Assembly: GCA_028023455.1 (NCBI GenBank)
Contig: JAQFVV010006720.1
Location: forward strand, 210,501-274,500
Length of the DNA stretch: 64,000 nucleotides
Source: Epiperipatus broadwayi
Lineage: Eukaryota; Onychophora; Udeonychophora; Euonychophora; Peripatidae
Direction: 5' to 3'
Positions 13,100 to 27,581 of this stretch are shown here, piece after piece; position 1 is the stretch's first letter; every line of letters begins with the position of its first letter. The translations under genes were made by a program, and so were the position numbers. The notes beneath the pieces were generated by a model. It was not told where the DNA came from, did not search any database, and was given only the letters and a program-made list of their open reading frames with translations.

Positions 13100-13390
13100 T
13101 ATTATTTTCATTTCATCTTCATTTAAATTTATCATCATCATCTCTCTATCTCATCCTCATCTTTATTTTATTTCAACTTCATCATCACCTCATTTCTCTC
13201 TCATTTCTCATCTTTATTCTTTTCAACTTCATCATCCTCTTATCTCTCTCATGTCTCATTTTTCTATCTTATCTTCATCTCCATCTAATCATCATCATAA
13301 TTTATCATCTCTCCCTCTGTTTCATCATCTTTCTCTTCTTTCCATCATTTCTCTCTTCCTTTGCTTCAATTTCCCCCTTTCTCTCCATCG
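13100..13390 (+). repeat. Pyrimidine-rich tract, copy B
   Basis: This is the counterpart of 6380-6850 in the second duplication copy, with the same irregular tcatc/ctctt composition. It is immediately followed by (AT)n at about 13,411. Short open frames here are low-complexity artefacts. Confidence 0.75.
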
Positions 13391-13408
13391 TCATTTCATA
13401 AGGTTACA

Positions 13409-13410
<2 letters not shown>

Positions 13411-13441
<31 letters not shown>

Positions 13442-13461
13442 ATATATATTATATATATATA
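13411..13461. repeat. Interrupted (AT)n microsatellite
   Basis: AT dinucleotide run interrupted twice by tt/aa dinucleotides. It marks the right edge of duplication copy B. Confidence 0.9.
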
Positions 13462-13508
13462 TGTTAAAACGAAGATTTGATGGGTTAAATATATAAAATA
13501 CATATTTT

Positions 13509-13697
13509 GCTCATCGTGTTAAAACTTTTAATATCAATATACTGACGTTTGCTTTCACATAGTCATCCACAGATATAAAAGGTAGAAAGACGGTTGTAGA
13601 GGCGCTCTACAACCGTCTTTCTACCTTTTTATAATCTGTGGATGGTTGTGGACAAGTGAAGTCAGTATATTGATATTAAAAGTTTTACAGGATGACC
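13509..13697. mobile_element. Foldback (hairpin) element flanked by (TA)n arrays
   Basis: A long inverted repeat with arms of about 90 bases and almost no loop, centred near 13,600 on gtagaggcgctctac. Matching outer pieces are acttttaatatcaatatact on the left and its complement near 13,661-13,686. Inner pieces are tccacagat and ggtagaaagacggttgtaga with their complements. A few mismatches occur between the outer and middle parts. An inverted repeat this long with no coding capacity is typical of a MITE or foldback transposon. (AT)n arrays lie close on both sides, so any target duplication is hidden. Confidence 0.8.
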
Positions 13698-13699
13698 AA

Positions 13700-13701
<2 letters not shown>

Positions 13702-13774
<73 letters not shown>
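13702..13774. repeat. (TA)n microsatellite
   Basis: A perfect run of TA units between the foldback element and the terminus of the dispersed repeat copy at 13,775. Its right end is continuous with the aTATA-type terminus of that repeat family. Confidence 0.95.
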
Positions 13775-13777
<3 letters not shown>

Positions 13778-15310
13778 GTTGGAGATGATGAAGTTTGCCA
13801 GACTTACCTTATCTGCCGACAGGTTGTCACTAGATCATTTGAGCCTAGAAAATTTATAGAGTAGACAGATACGCACTATTAAGATCATGACTGTCAGCCC
13901 TTGTCACTAGCTCATGGAGTAGCAAAGGCTAAAAACATTTATTAACTATATTTCTTTTAATAAACAATAATAAAATCAATCACTGTCATTATTAATAATG
14001 TAAAAAGATTTTATTCACCTATATATATAAGTGACCACACAAAACTTGAAAAACAATTATATAAAAAAATTGTTTGTTTCAGGATTATTTACTATTATTT
14101 TTATTTGTTTTAACTTTTATTTTTAATCTTAGAAATGTTGAGTATAGATGAGCTACCAAGACAGCACACTTAAAAGACTTTCAAACATTTGATTCCAAGC
14201 TTAAAGTCTGCAGCCACACCAGCGCTCGCTTCCAGATATATATCAGCAACCAATGCAATGTGAACCTATTAGCATAGAGTCACTCTGACAGGAATGTGCA
14301 TGTGAACAGCATGATACTATTTGAAGAAACATGATCTTCATCAATATGTGAAGGAATCATGCATGTAATATCATAAAAGAATAATGCTTTGTACCAATGG
14401 GGGAGGGTTGTATCTTGCCATGCTTATCCTCCCAATCCATAGACCTGGAATGTATCAATGGTGCATGAAATACATCTGTGTCCATTTCAACGATATGACT
14501 ACCTCTTTGGGGTCATGCATTCAGTTGGACTCATTGCTCTAGGTGCTAACACACTTCACATTACATTGATATAAACATCCATATATCTTTCCACCAGCAT
14601 TGACCCAACTATGAAACGAATAGTCGGAAATCAAAATTCCTTTAAAACTAACATATATTTAAATGAGTCTAGCAACCATCTACACTCAACTAACATTTAA
14701 ATCATTTTATTAATTTAATTCTAAAAGAAAGTGTTTAAGGTTTTAAAATCATTTTAAGATGGCATATTATATTTAACTTATTTTACTACAAAATACTACT
14801 TGACCTATTTTTATCTTTCTTTAAATTCAACAATGCACAAATAATGATATACATTTCTGTTTTTAAATTTAAGTTTGCAATTGCTAACCCCTACCCTATT
14901 ACAAACAGATATTAAGCATGAATAAATAAAAGAAAAACAATACATATTTTAAGAGATTACATTTCAAACTTTAGATAAGACTTTTAAAATTTCAAAGTTT
15001 ATAAAAATAAAGTTCTGGTTTGATTTGGAAAAAAAGTCTATAGTTCATACTTAAATAAAATTAAAGTTCAGAGATTTTAGATTGAAGAGTTTATATTTCA
15101 TATTTATAATTTATACTTTCCTTTCTCCATGCTCGTTCCTTTGCGAAGAAAATCTGAGTTATGCAAGGGTCATTTCTTGTGGACAATGATGATTTTATGA
15201 AGATTTCCAAAGACATTTTATGAAGATGGTTCCAGTGGTTCGATCCGGGATCTGTGCAGATGAAAGCTGCCTTCTGCCAGCTGCACCAAAGGAAGCACAA
15301 TGAAACAGAT
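13775..15310 (-). repeat. Dispersed repeat family D, copy 1 (inverted)
   Basis: Read on the minus strand, this aligns with 25,305-26,775 and 27,582-29,062. Landmarks are gtcaatgctggtgga near 14,600 (as at 25,890), the cctagaaaatttatagagta stretch near 13,843 (as at 26,680), the ctatgctaata stretch near 14,270 (as at 26,250), and a weaker match near 15,250-15,300 to the Tctccacatagaacag area at 25,545. The family-oriented 3' end runs directly into the (TA)n array at 13,702-13,774. It is noticeably richer in G and C than its surroundings. I see no conserved ORF, so it looks like a non-autonomous or decayed element of unknown class. Confidence 0.7.
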
Positions 15311-15869
15311 TATATTTTTTCTAACAGTGACAATATTTATTTTAATTTTTTTCAGCAACAACGAAAAAAATTCAAAATTCTTATTCATTTTCATTTAATT
15401 ATTTCTTTTGGATTTCTTTTTATAGTCCTCAGGCACCTTATTTCTGCAATGCACAGGTCATTAAACATATTTCATATCTATATTTTATTGGTTCATTGAG
15501 ATGGTCTAAGTAGATTTTGGGTTTGTGGTTAAGTAATTTTGGATTTTCCACTGAGGTCTGTGTCTCTATCTCTGAGCGGGAAAAACAAGTCTTTTGTTTT
15601 TATTCCTAGATTCTTATCTCTTAAGTAATCACCTTTTCAATGGTCATTTTGCCTTAGGGATCTGTTTGTAATTTTTATTTTTAAGACTAAAAACTCTTCA
15701 TTATTTTCAAAATTAAAAAGTTTTTAATATATTTTATTTAAACATTAGAATCTTTGTTTTGATTCTATAATTTATTTAAAGCTTGTCTTATTTTAATATT
15801 TAAATCAAACATATTAATAGATTAATAATTTGTTATTTGTGCATATTGAATGTTTGTGATTTTTATTTA
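15311..15869. other. Stretch without recognisable gene
   Basis: AT-rich sequence. The 81-codon open frame starting at 15,254 overlaps the end of the family D copy and has no recognisable domain, so I do not call it a gene. Confidence 0.35.
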
Positions 15870-16632
15870 GTGCCCTCTCTTTAAATGTCTATATCTCAAT
15901 AATAGCAAACTACAAAATGATATCAATTTGAAGTTGTATGCTAAATGATATTAAATATTGAAAGACAAAGCAACTCAAACACAGAGTATGAACTTTTAAA
16001 TAAGCAAGTAATCTTAAATTTTGCTAATAATTCAACATGTTTACAAACTTATTAAAGGCAAATTAACATTAGATTTTAATCTTTAAATATCTCTCCCAAA
16101 CTACAAATGATAAGAAAGTTACTGTTAACCATAACTGAACAAATCATACAACTATCTAAACCAATTTACAATTACAAACATTCAGTAATGCCCTCTGTAT
16201 ATAGCCTATATCTCAATAATAGTGAACTTCAAATTGATACAAATTTGAAGTTGTATGCTAATTGATGGTAAGTATTGAAAAAAAACCAACTCAAACCCAG
16301 AGCATGAAGTTTTAAATAAGCAAATGATCTTAAATTTTGCTAATAAACTAACATGTCTACAAACTTCTTAAAGACAAACTAAATATTAGATTTTAATGTT
16401 TAAATAGCCTTCCCAAACTATAAATGAAAAGAATGTTACCATTAATACTAACTTTACAAATCATACAAATATCTAAAGCATTATACAATTACAAATATCC
16501 ATTATAGCTTTCTGTTTAAAAGTCTATATTTCAATAATTGCAAAATTAAAAAAAAGATGGCATTACTGGATATTTCTATTATATAATGGTTTAGATATAT
16601 GTATGATTTGTTCAGTTAGTGTTAATGGCAAC
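15870..16632 (+). repeat. Tandem repeat (~317 bp, 2+ copies) with an inverted tail
   Basis: Unit starts near 15,872, 16,190 and 16,507 share the pattern gc(c/t)(c/t)tctgt...tctatat(c/t)tcaataat, so the period is 317-318 bases; the third copy breaks off after about 40 bases. Within units, catacaa(c/a)tatctaaa and gaagttgtatgctaa are conserved. At 16,562-16,632 a piece of the unit end (corresponding to about 16,434-16,500) appears in inverted orientation, so the array ends in a potential hairpin. No coding potential is seen. Confidence 0.8.
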
Positions 16633-16701
16633 TTTATTATATATATATAAAGAAAAAGTAGAAATAAACACAGTCATAAATTTTCGTAGATATTTTTCTA
16701 C

Positions 16702-16703
<2 letters not shown>

Positions 16704-16741
<38 letters not shown>
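16704..16741. repeat. (TA)n microsatellite
   Basis: A short perfect TA array. A smaller one lies at about 16,636-16,649. Confidence 0.9.
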
Positions 16742-20380
<3,639 letters not shown>

Positions 20381-20388
20381 GTTTAATT

Positions 20389-20470
20389 CACCAATCAAGT
20401 GGGAGTTTTCTTCCGGTATAAAATCAAGGTTCAATTGTTCGGAGGGGACTTGTGATTGAAATTCTTGAAG
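20389..20470 (+). promoter_or_regulatory. Candidate RNA polymerase II promoter (CCAAT + TATA box)
   Basis: A caccaatcaagtggga stretch contains a CCAAT core near 20,391. About 25 bases later comes ccggtataaaatcaagg, a good TATA box (tataaaa near 20,419), followed by a GC-richer stretch. The arrangement resembles a compact animal promoter or an LTR promoter on the + strand. No ORF, exon or matching LTR follows within a few hundred bases, and both motifs are short enough to occur by chance in AT-rich DNA. Confidence 0.25.
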
Positions 20471-23400
20471 TAAAGAGTGCTATTAGAAATAGCTAAGTGA
20501 TTATAGACGCTCTCAAAATCGTTTTAAAATTATAAGAGAGTAGTTTTTAAAATAATTTATAAAAGTTACCAATAAATATGCAGTGTTAATTTATTGTAGT
20601 TCCCTATTGATTGTTTCCTTATTGAAGCTCAATTTACTATCAAATAATCATGAGGACATCATATAAGCATAAAATGTGTTGGAGACTTTATACTGAAAAT
20701 TTAACAAACGCTGGATTGACTAGGAGAGTCATTAGATGCCTAATAGTAATACGTTGGACTTTGTATAAATTTAAAAGCTAATGGTAGTTAATTTTTATAA
20801 AATAGATATTTGAAAAAAAATGAGAAATACTTCTTTATGAAGCAAGTATTTGTAAATTTTAAATTTAAATATATATCTTGGTAAATATATAATATGTAAC
20901 AATAATTGTATAAATATTTGCCTTGTTAAGTCTTTATGGTATAAAAAACTAAATTCTGACAATTTTAAAAGGCAAATAAATTGGAGATTTAATAAGTAAA
21001 GAAACACTTATAAGTAAAAATTATTGTATTATTAAAGTCTGACGCTGGTCGTACAAGACTTTAAAAATAATCTTACCTAAATATCTGTTACGAATGCGCA
21101 AATCTCGTGGATATCCAAATCAAATCAATTAAAATAATTAAACAGAATTTATAAATTATTGACTAATACTAAAAATAATAACTTTAAAATAATTTTCCTA
21201 TAAAGAAAGAATATGATCTATAAACTATTTTAATTTATTTTGTTTTATGGTAGAACTAATTTTATTTTTTTTAAAAAGAATTTTCATTTATTTCATAAAA
21301 TTTTAAAGCAGTGATGTACCGGAAAAAGTAATGTTTGGTGAAAATTTGTGCCTAGGAAAAAGAACAATTATAGCTGGAAGAATACACCGTTGGATGTTAT
21401 GTAATATGTTTTAATTATTAACTAACATAAATATTTAATTAATTATTGATTTATTAAAGATAGGAAAGGTACATTTACATTTTTAAAATAATAACTAAAT
21501 ACTAATATAACTTTTTATTGCATAAAGTTTATTTTATAATTATACAACACGTAATATTTTAAAGAATAATTGTTGAGTGTAAATGTGAAATTATTTTGTA
21601 AAGCTGAAATCTTGGAGGACATCGTGTGAAGGACTGTACATTGAAGTATCATTTATGGTAAAATTGTGTAATAATAATAATAATTTGATGTATTTACTAT
21701 GTTTTCTTTAGATCAACCAAATGTTATATGATTATTGAATGAATGTATTAATGTTTAAATAATATACACGCATAAGATTAATAATAGAAGTTTTATTTTA
21801 ATATGCATATTTTAAATTGATGATGTAAATTTAGTATAACGTAATATGAGAACCTAGAAATAATTATATGATTCTTTCGTAAGTAAATTTTAATGTTTCT
21901 GTTACCATATTAGGAATTAGATATTTTTATTAGTGTTAGTTATTTATTTTATTTTCAAGTTAGTAAGAAGTATATAAAATCTATATTTTATTTTTATTTT
22001 TATTAGATAAGTTACGTTAATTTTACATAGAAATTTATATTTTTGATTGAAGGCTTATTGTAAATAGAGGATGAGGTATAGGAGAGTTTGGATCGTTATT
22101 ATTTTGTTTTAAAATTGATCATTTGTTTTTCTGAAATTAAATATGGTTAGAATGACTTTTGTAGATAGAAGTTTATTTGGAAGGAATAAGAATAACACGT
22201 AAAGAAGAGTAATAGTTTAAGTATGAAAAGAATCATAGAATTTATTTGATATAATACTTTATAAAAATTGAAATTGGTGAATAATTTAAAATGTTATTTT
22301 TTAAAAGAACATATACCTATTGCATATTTTGATAAGACATGTGGTATGACATTATATCGGAATGAAATAAACAGTGATAATCAATAATTGTTATTGTATT
22401 ATAAGGTTCTATCAGTTTATACATTAATTGATCTTTGAATAATATTAATGGTACATTTAATACATACTAGTACATTATAATAAAAATAGCAGTAAGACTT
22501 AAGTGAAATAGCATTTTAATTATTAAAGTTGGTTTATTTACATACATGCTACATGAATGATACCTTACATAAAACCTTTTCCTTATATTAATTGATAACA
22601 AATGATATTTATTAAAATTAAAGTCATAAATTTAATTGAATGTTATTGATAGAACATTTAATAAATGTATAAATTATCTACTTATGGTTATGGAAATAAT
22701 AACAGTGTAAAAATCTTGTATTATTATTTTTCTTATTTTTGTTTATTTTCTTTAGTTCCATTTAAATGTAAGTAGTGTAAATAAATTATTTGTTAAAGTT
22801 GATTAAATAAATGTTAAGTTGTTTTAAAAGATGTGTTGAATCATTATTTTAACCACAGCATTTGACAACAGATAATTTGAATAAACATAATATTTGCCAA
22901 TCTGAATTATTATTTATTATTTGAAAAAAAAGTATTTTCTTAATATAATTTATAGAAATTGATTGACATAAAATAATATTACATTCATAAAGTAATTATA
23001 ATGACAGTATAGAGTATAATATTATTTATTGCCCAATGTTAAATTATAAGTTTGGTTTATTTTAAAATTAAGATACTATATGGAAATGAAAGACATGTAT
23101 ATGATTTACTTATTTTCTTAATGATTAAAAGTATAATACAATAGATAAGATTAAGATATACCCTAAAGATTATTATTGTTAGTGATTATTATTAGAATTA
23201 AGTTAGGTGTATTTAGGTTTGATATTAAATCCCTTATCATTCCTATTTACATGAATTATTATTACTTTAAGATAATTAGAAGAACCTGAGATCGTTTAAT
23301 TATATTTCCTTAATAAAAGTTTGAGATTTATTTATTTATTATTATTAAAGATAGTTCATTTATAAAAGTCATAAGAGTGCTGTAGAGTTAGTAATGAGAT

Positions 23401-23660
23401 AATTAGAAGTAATAGTATTCTTATGCATTGAGGTGTCTTGGAAGACATTGACTCAATGTAAGTATTACAATTGTAACTTCACTTCACAGTCTCATGATTT
23501 TAATTAAATATTTATTTAATTAGTACATTATATTGAAATATATTAATCTAATAAGTTATAATAGTATAAAAATATATTAAAGATAATTGTACATATTTTA
23601 GTCGAGCATAATGATTTAATTGAGCTAGTCATATTTTAAATTATATGTATATCGAGAAGT
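20471..23660. other. About 3.2 kb without recognisable gene
   Basis: Extremely AT-rich sequence with short homopolymer runs. The longest minus-strand frame (20,795-21,007) is L/I/F/Y-rich and shows no domain. No repeats within the window were detected here, so this may be the least rearranged part of the window. Confidence 0.4.
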
Positions 23661-23663
23661 GGG

Positions 23664-23665
<2 letters not shown>

Positions 23666-23748
<83 letters not shown>
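23666..23748. repeat. (TA)n microsatellite
   Basis: A perfect TA array of about 83 bases, 70 bases upstream of the long palindrome at 23,821. Confidence 0.95.
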
Positions 23749-23752
<4 letters not shown>

Positions 23753-23820
23753 CAAAATGATATTAGTTTAAACTTGTTTATTAAAGAAGAAGAAAAATGT
23801 TTAAAGTTATATTTATAATT

Positions 23821-24141
23821 TAGATGGAGCTTTACCAATAGCTTCTAACAAGATTTTGTTTATATAAATGATGAGAGAGATAGAATTCAATATCTGTTTC
23901 ATTGTCTCCAACCTTTAGACCATGGTTTTACACTAGTTAGCTCACCTTAGTAAAAAGTAGGAAGACTAGAAACTAAATCTAATTTCTAGTTTCTAGTCTT
24001 CCTATCCTTTACTGAGGTGAGCCAATTATTATGAAACCATGGTCTAAAGGTTTGAGACAATGAAAGAGATATGGAATTCTATTTTTCTCAGCATTTATAT
24101 AAACAAAAGCTTGTTATGAGGTATTGGTAAAGTTCCATCTA
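23821..24141. mobile_element. Long near-perfect palindrome (foldback/MITE-like)
   Basis: The outer ends are tagatggagctttaccaata on the left and its near-complement (tattggtaaagttccatcta) on the right. Matching inner pairs include the tctaacaagattttgtttat side with ataaacaaaagcttgttatg, and attgtctccaacctttagac with its complement. The two arms, about 155 bases each, meet near 23,978 at the sequence ctaaatctaatttctag. Differences are few, and one arm lacks some bases of the other. There is no coding capacity. The terminal tag/cta suggests ends next to a TA, as in Tc1/mariner-type or PIF-type MITEs, but the class is not certain. Confidence 0.85.
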
Positions 24142-24414
24142 GTGATCGTATATATATAATATTAATGTTTGCATGGTTATCTGATGTAGATAAAACAACA
24201 TGTTTGGGTACAAACCATGTATTATTATTTTGATGGACTAGCAACCACCATTATCAAGGTTAACTTTTGGGGGAACAATCCTTATATCTCAAATAATAAA
24301 TTGACTCAGTGTGAGATGAGAATTGAGATTCAATGTGAAGAATGTGAGCATTCACAATGTGAGGCTTGTCAAAATGTTTTTATTTCCCTCAGTTTTTTCT
24401 CCTATTAATTTCAA

Positions 24415-25300
24415 GTTAATATTAGATCAAATGAAAGGTTTCCACATAGCTGGAATAATTTGTGCTTCATCAGCCCTATTTAACCCAGTAGTTCTCCTTA
24501 ATATTTCAATTGATTCTCTTATAGTTTTTAAATCATATTTTCCTTAATTAGTAAGTATTTTTTGTATTGTCAAAATCAGGTTTGTGACCAATTTCTAAAA
24601 AAATGAGAAGTAAAAACTGATGTGATAATATTTTGATTAAAAACATTTTTATGTTCCCTAATTGTGATATTTATTCATCTATTAGATTGACCCTCATAGA
24701 TTTCTGAGCACTGCAAACATGGAATTTCATAAACTCTTTTGTTTTCCAAAATATTATGTCTTTAGGTTTGCATAAATCACCATATTTTTTTTGCCAGAAA
24801 AAAAAAGTAGATTTTATATTAAAACAACTAAGTTTTCTACTGATTTTATCAGTAACTCCTTAAATGTAAAATAAAATCACTCTTTTAAAAGAGGAATTGT
24901 CAATTCTATCATCTTTTTTACTTTTTAGTATTAATGTTATTTAAAGCCTTACATATGATGTTTTTATTATAATTATTAGAAAGTAGAATATTTATGTAAA
25001 TTCTATTACTTGAGTAAGATGTTCTTTATCAGATAAATTATAAGCCCTTCTCATAAATTTTGTTGCTACAGAAAAAAATGTGCAGGATGATGATGAGAAT
25101 TAAAATCAAGATATCTGTTTTATGAGTGGATTTTCTTTAAACTGATATTGATAATCTTTCATCACATTTTCTCGCAATTAAAACATCTAGAAAAGAAAGT
25201 GATCTGTTATTTTCAATTTCCATAGTAAATTTAATATTCGGATAACAATTATTTATAAAAACAATAAAATAATTTAAGGCATCAATGCCATGAGGCATAT
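24415..25300 (-). pseudogene. Penelope-like element remnant: RT C-terminal part and GIY-YIG nuclease
   Basis: Read on the minus strand from about 25,280, one frame gives CYPNIKFTMEIENN, then LSFLDVLIARK and SISV*RKSTH. This is the conserved end of the Penelope reverse transcriptase (the NIKFTME...FLDV...VYRK signature of the family). After frameshifts come GVTDKISRKLSCFNIKSTFF (24,870-24,810) and KPKDIIFWKTK. The GIY-YIG entry follows near 24,735-24,690 (a VYEIPC-type start, then CSEIYEGQ where YIG would be expected, then a REHK-like piece), and later GHKPDFDNTK. Penelope-like elements use this RT plus GIY-YIG pair for target-primed insertion. Multiple stops and frameshifts show that it is dead. 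It is 5'-truncated at about 25,300, where repeat family D copy 2 begins. Confidence 0.85.
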
Positions 25301-25304
25301 GGCC

Positions 25305-26775
25305 AGGTAAGATTGATCCTAGTATTTGCTGTTAACAATTTTAAAAAAGATAGAAAGAAAACTTTAAGTTGAGATTGAGATTTGGATTGCTCTTGCTAAC
25401 TGTGTGATATTTAATATATTTATATATTTATTGCATTTCTTAAAAATGTGAGAATCATGCAATAAATTAATCTTCCTACATTTTACTTCAGTTCAGGTGG
25501 TCTCCAGAGAATGATGGTTCCTACAAACTGGCAGTAATGGCTTCTCTCCACATAGAACAGTATTAAATGGAAAGAACATTGAATTCTACCATGCATCAAG
25601 GACAGTAAGGATGGACTTTATCTAGAGAGTTGGAAAGTATTTTTTCTTTTAAATGAAGTAAGAACATTTATCATATAATGGGAAGATTTCCAGTAATTTT
25701 AAACATCACTTTTTTTTTAAATCTTGTATCTGACTAAAATTTTAAATTATTTATATATATTTTTTTTAACATTCTCATAATTTGTTTTAAATTAATTATT
25801 TAAAATGATCATAAATGACTACATAGATTCATAAGGTTATGGTAGTTTAAATTATTTTAATTTTGGGCTAATTGTTTTACAGTAAAATCAATGCTGGTGG
25901 ATAGATGTATGGATGTTATATGTCAATGTAATTTGAGTAGATGCATTGAATACTAAGTCTTTTGTACCACATACAAGGCCTAAAACCCACCTGAAGTATA
26001 ACCCAAAAGAGTAGTTATCACATTGTTAATGGTTATAGATGTATTTTCTACCCTATTGATTTTTTTTTGCTCTGACTTGACGGTAAGCTGGCAAATACTG
26101 CTATCAGTATTTAGAGAGTTTCTTGAATATATTATTTCAAATAATTTCATTCTTGTATTATGAAGAAGATGCTCATTTCTTCCTAACATGATTCTTTATT
26201 TCTCAAATAATATCAGGCTACAGACATATATTTATGTTAGCATGGTTGTATTATGCTAATAATCTCATTTTGTTATTGGTCACATCTGTATATCTGTAAA
26301 CTAGCATTGGTTGAAATGTGAGATTTAGCCTAGGATTAAAAGGGATAGGCTTGATTATATTCATAATCAATGTAGCATATTCATGCTTAAAATTGTATTA
26401 AATAAGTTAAATGCTTCCATCTGTGGATATAATTCAAATCAAATATATTTAGTTGATTTAATTTTTTAAAATCTTCCTTTTAATGTTTGTGTGCATAGTT
26501 ATAAAATGTTTTGTTGAATTAATTTTGGCAGTAACTTATTTTATATATTTTATATGAATATATAAAATTAAGAATAATAAATTTTAATATTTAGAATGTT
26601 ATTTTAAGTTGTTTCTCCCTGCGCTAGTGACGGATGCATTCAGTTCGATAAAAGTGTAACCTCTCCTGCGCATATCTGCCTACTATATAAATTTTCCAGG
26701 TTCAAATGGTATGGTGAAACCCTGGTATGGCAGATTACATTAGGTAGATTATGGTAACCATTATAATTGGTGACC
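25305..26775 (+). repeat. Dispersed repeat family D, copy 2
   Basis: This aligns collinearly with 27,582-29,062 (offset about 2,280 bases), for example gagattgagatttggattgc at 25,375 and 27,652 and ttctctccacatagaaca at 25,543 and 27,821. The 3' end reads accattataatt. Copies 1 and 4 are inverted relative to this one. No frame is shared between the copies. A short minus-strand ORF (25,980-26,189) is not conserved. Confidence 0.85.
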
Positions 26776-27581
26776 CAACATGCTTCTACACCTTTAACCA
26801 TGATTACCCTCAGAATTTTAAAAGAAATTTATGCTAGTGACAAAAAAAGCTTTTTATATGAATTTTTGTTTATATTTTAAAGTTATAGATTATAATGTAG
26901 ATGTTAAAGTACTTTCTAAAAGTAAATTGCACATGTATACATATAAGTGAGAAATGAAACTTAGAAAATATAATAATAAAAAAAGTAGTTTTAGGGAAGT
27001 CTGATTAATATTAATCATAAAAAGTAATTAACTTGGGAACTGCTTAATATGAGATGTTCAGCTTATATAAAAATTTGGAGAGAATATTTTTTGTTTTCAT
27101 GTAATTACTAAAAAAATCTTTAGAAATATTGTTTTCCAATAGTGCTAAGTAAATTCCTTTTTTAATTGTTTTGTTTTTGAGGAATTTACATTTATTTCAA
27201 GTAAAAGTTAAAAAAAAAACAAACTTTAAAATCACCCTCAACTAGAAACATGTATAGAAAAAGGTGAATTTAATAATTTTATTTAAATTAATATATATAT
27301 AATGCACAGATGGCACACCAATTATATAATTTAAAGTTTAAAATCTAAAAACATGATTGTTTTGATATAAAAGAATTTTCTAAAGAAAATGATGTTAATC
27401 AGTTTTTAGAATGGAAATGATTTTCTATATTAACATAAATAGCAAATAGGCCCTTGGGCATAAAGTCAGATAAATAAATTAAAAAAAAACATACTAGTTA
27501 TAAAATTTTGAGTTACCACTCTAAAGAAATCTGATCAATAATGATGGAAATAAGCTCATGGTCTATTGAGAAATGTCAAGC
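26776..27581. other. Spacer between family D copies 2 and 3
   Basis: AT-rich sequence with no gene, tRNA or obvious repeat. Confidence 0.4.

Larger units (their letters stand above)
9503..13410 (+). repeat. Large direct duplication, copy B
   Basis: This aligns collinearly with 1465-6866, separated by about 8 kb. It is shorter because it lacks the 1939-2208 and 4170-4752 segments of copy A. In place of copy A's roughly 5010-5556 it carries a different segment (11,669-12,199). It ends at the (AT)n array starting near 13,411. Divergence and indels indicate an old event. Confidence 0.85.

Noticed and set aside
13890-13930. cactagctcatggagtag, resembling an A box (also near 59,500, 26,630 and 28,940)
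   Set aside because: It is a conserved part of repeat family D, but no B box lies downstream in any copy, so a tRNA origin is not supported.
15230-15250. ggttcgatcc, a perfect B-box-like word
   Set aside because: No A box upstream at a suitable distance and no tRNA fold. It falls in the weakly conserved right part of family D copy 1.
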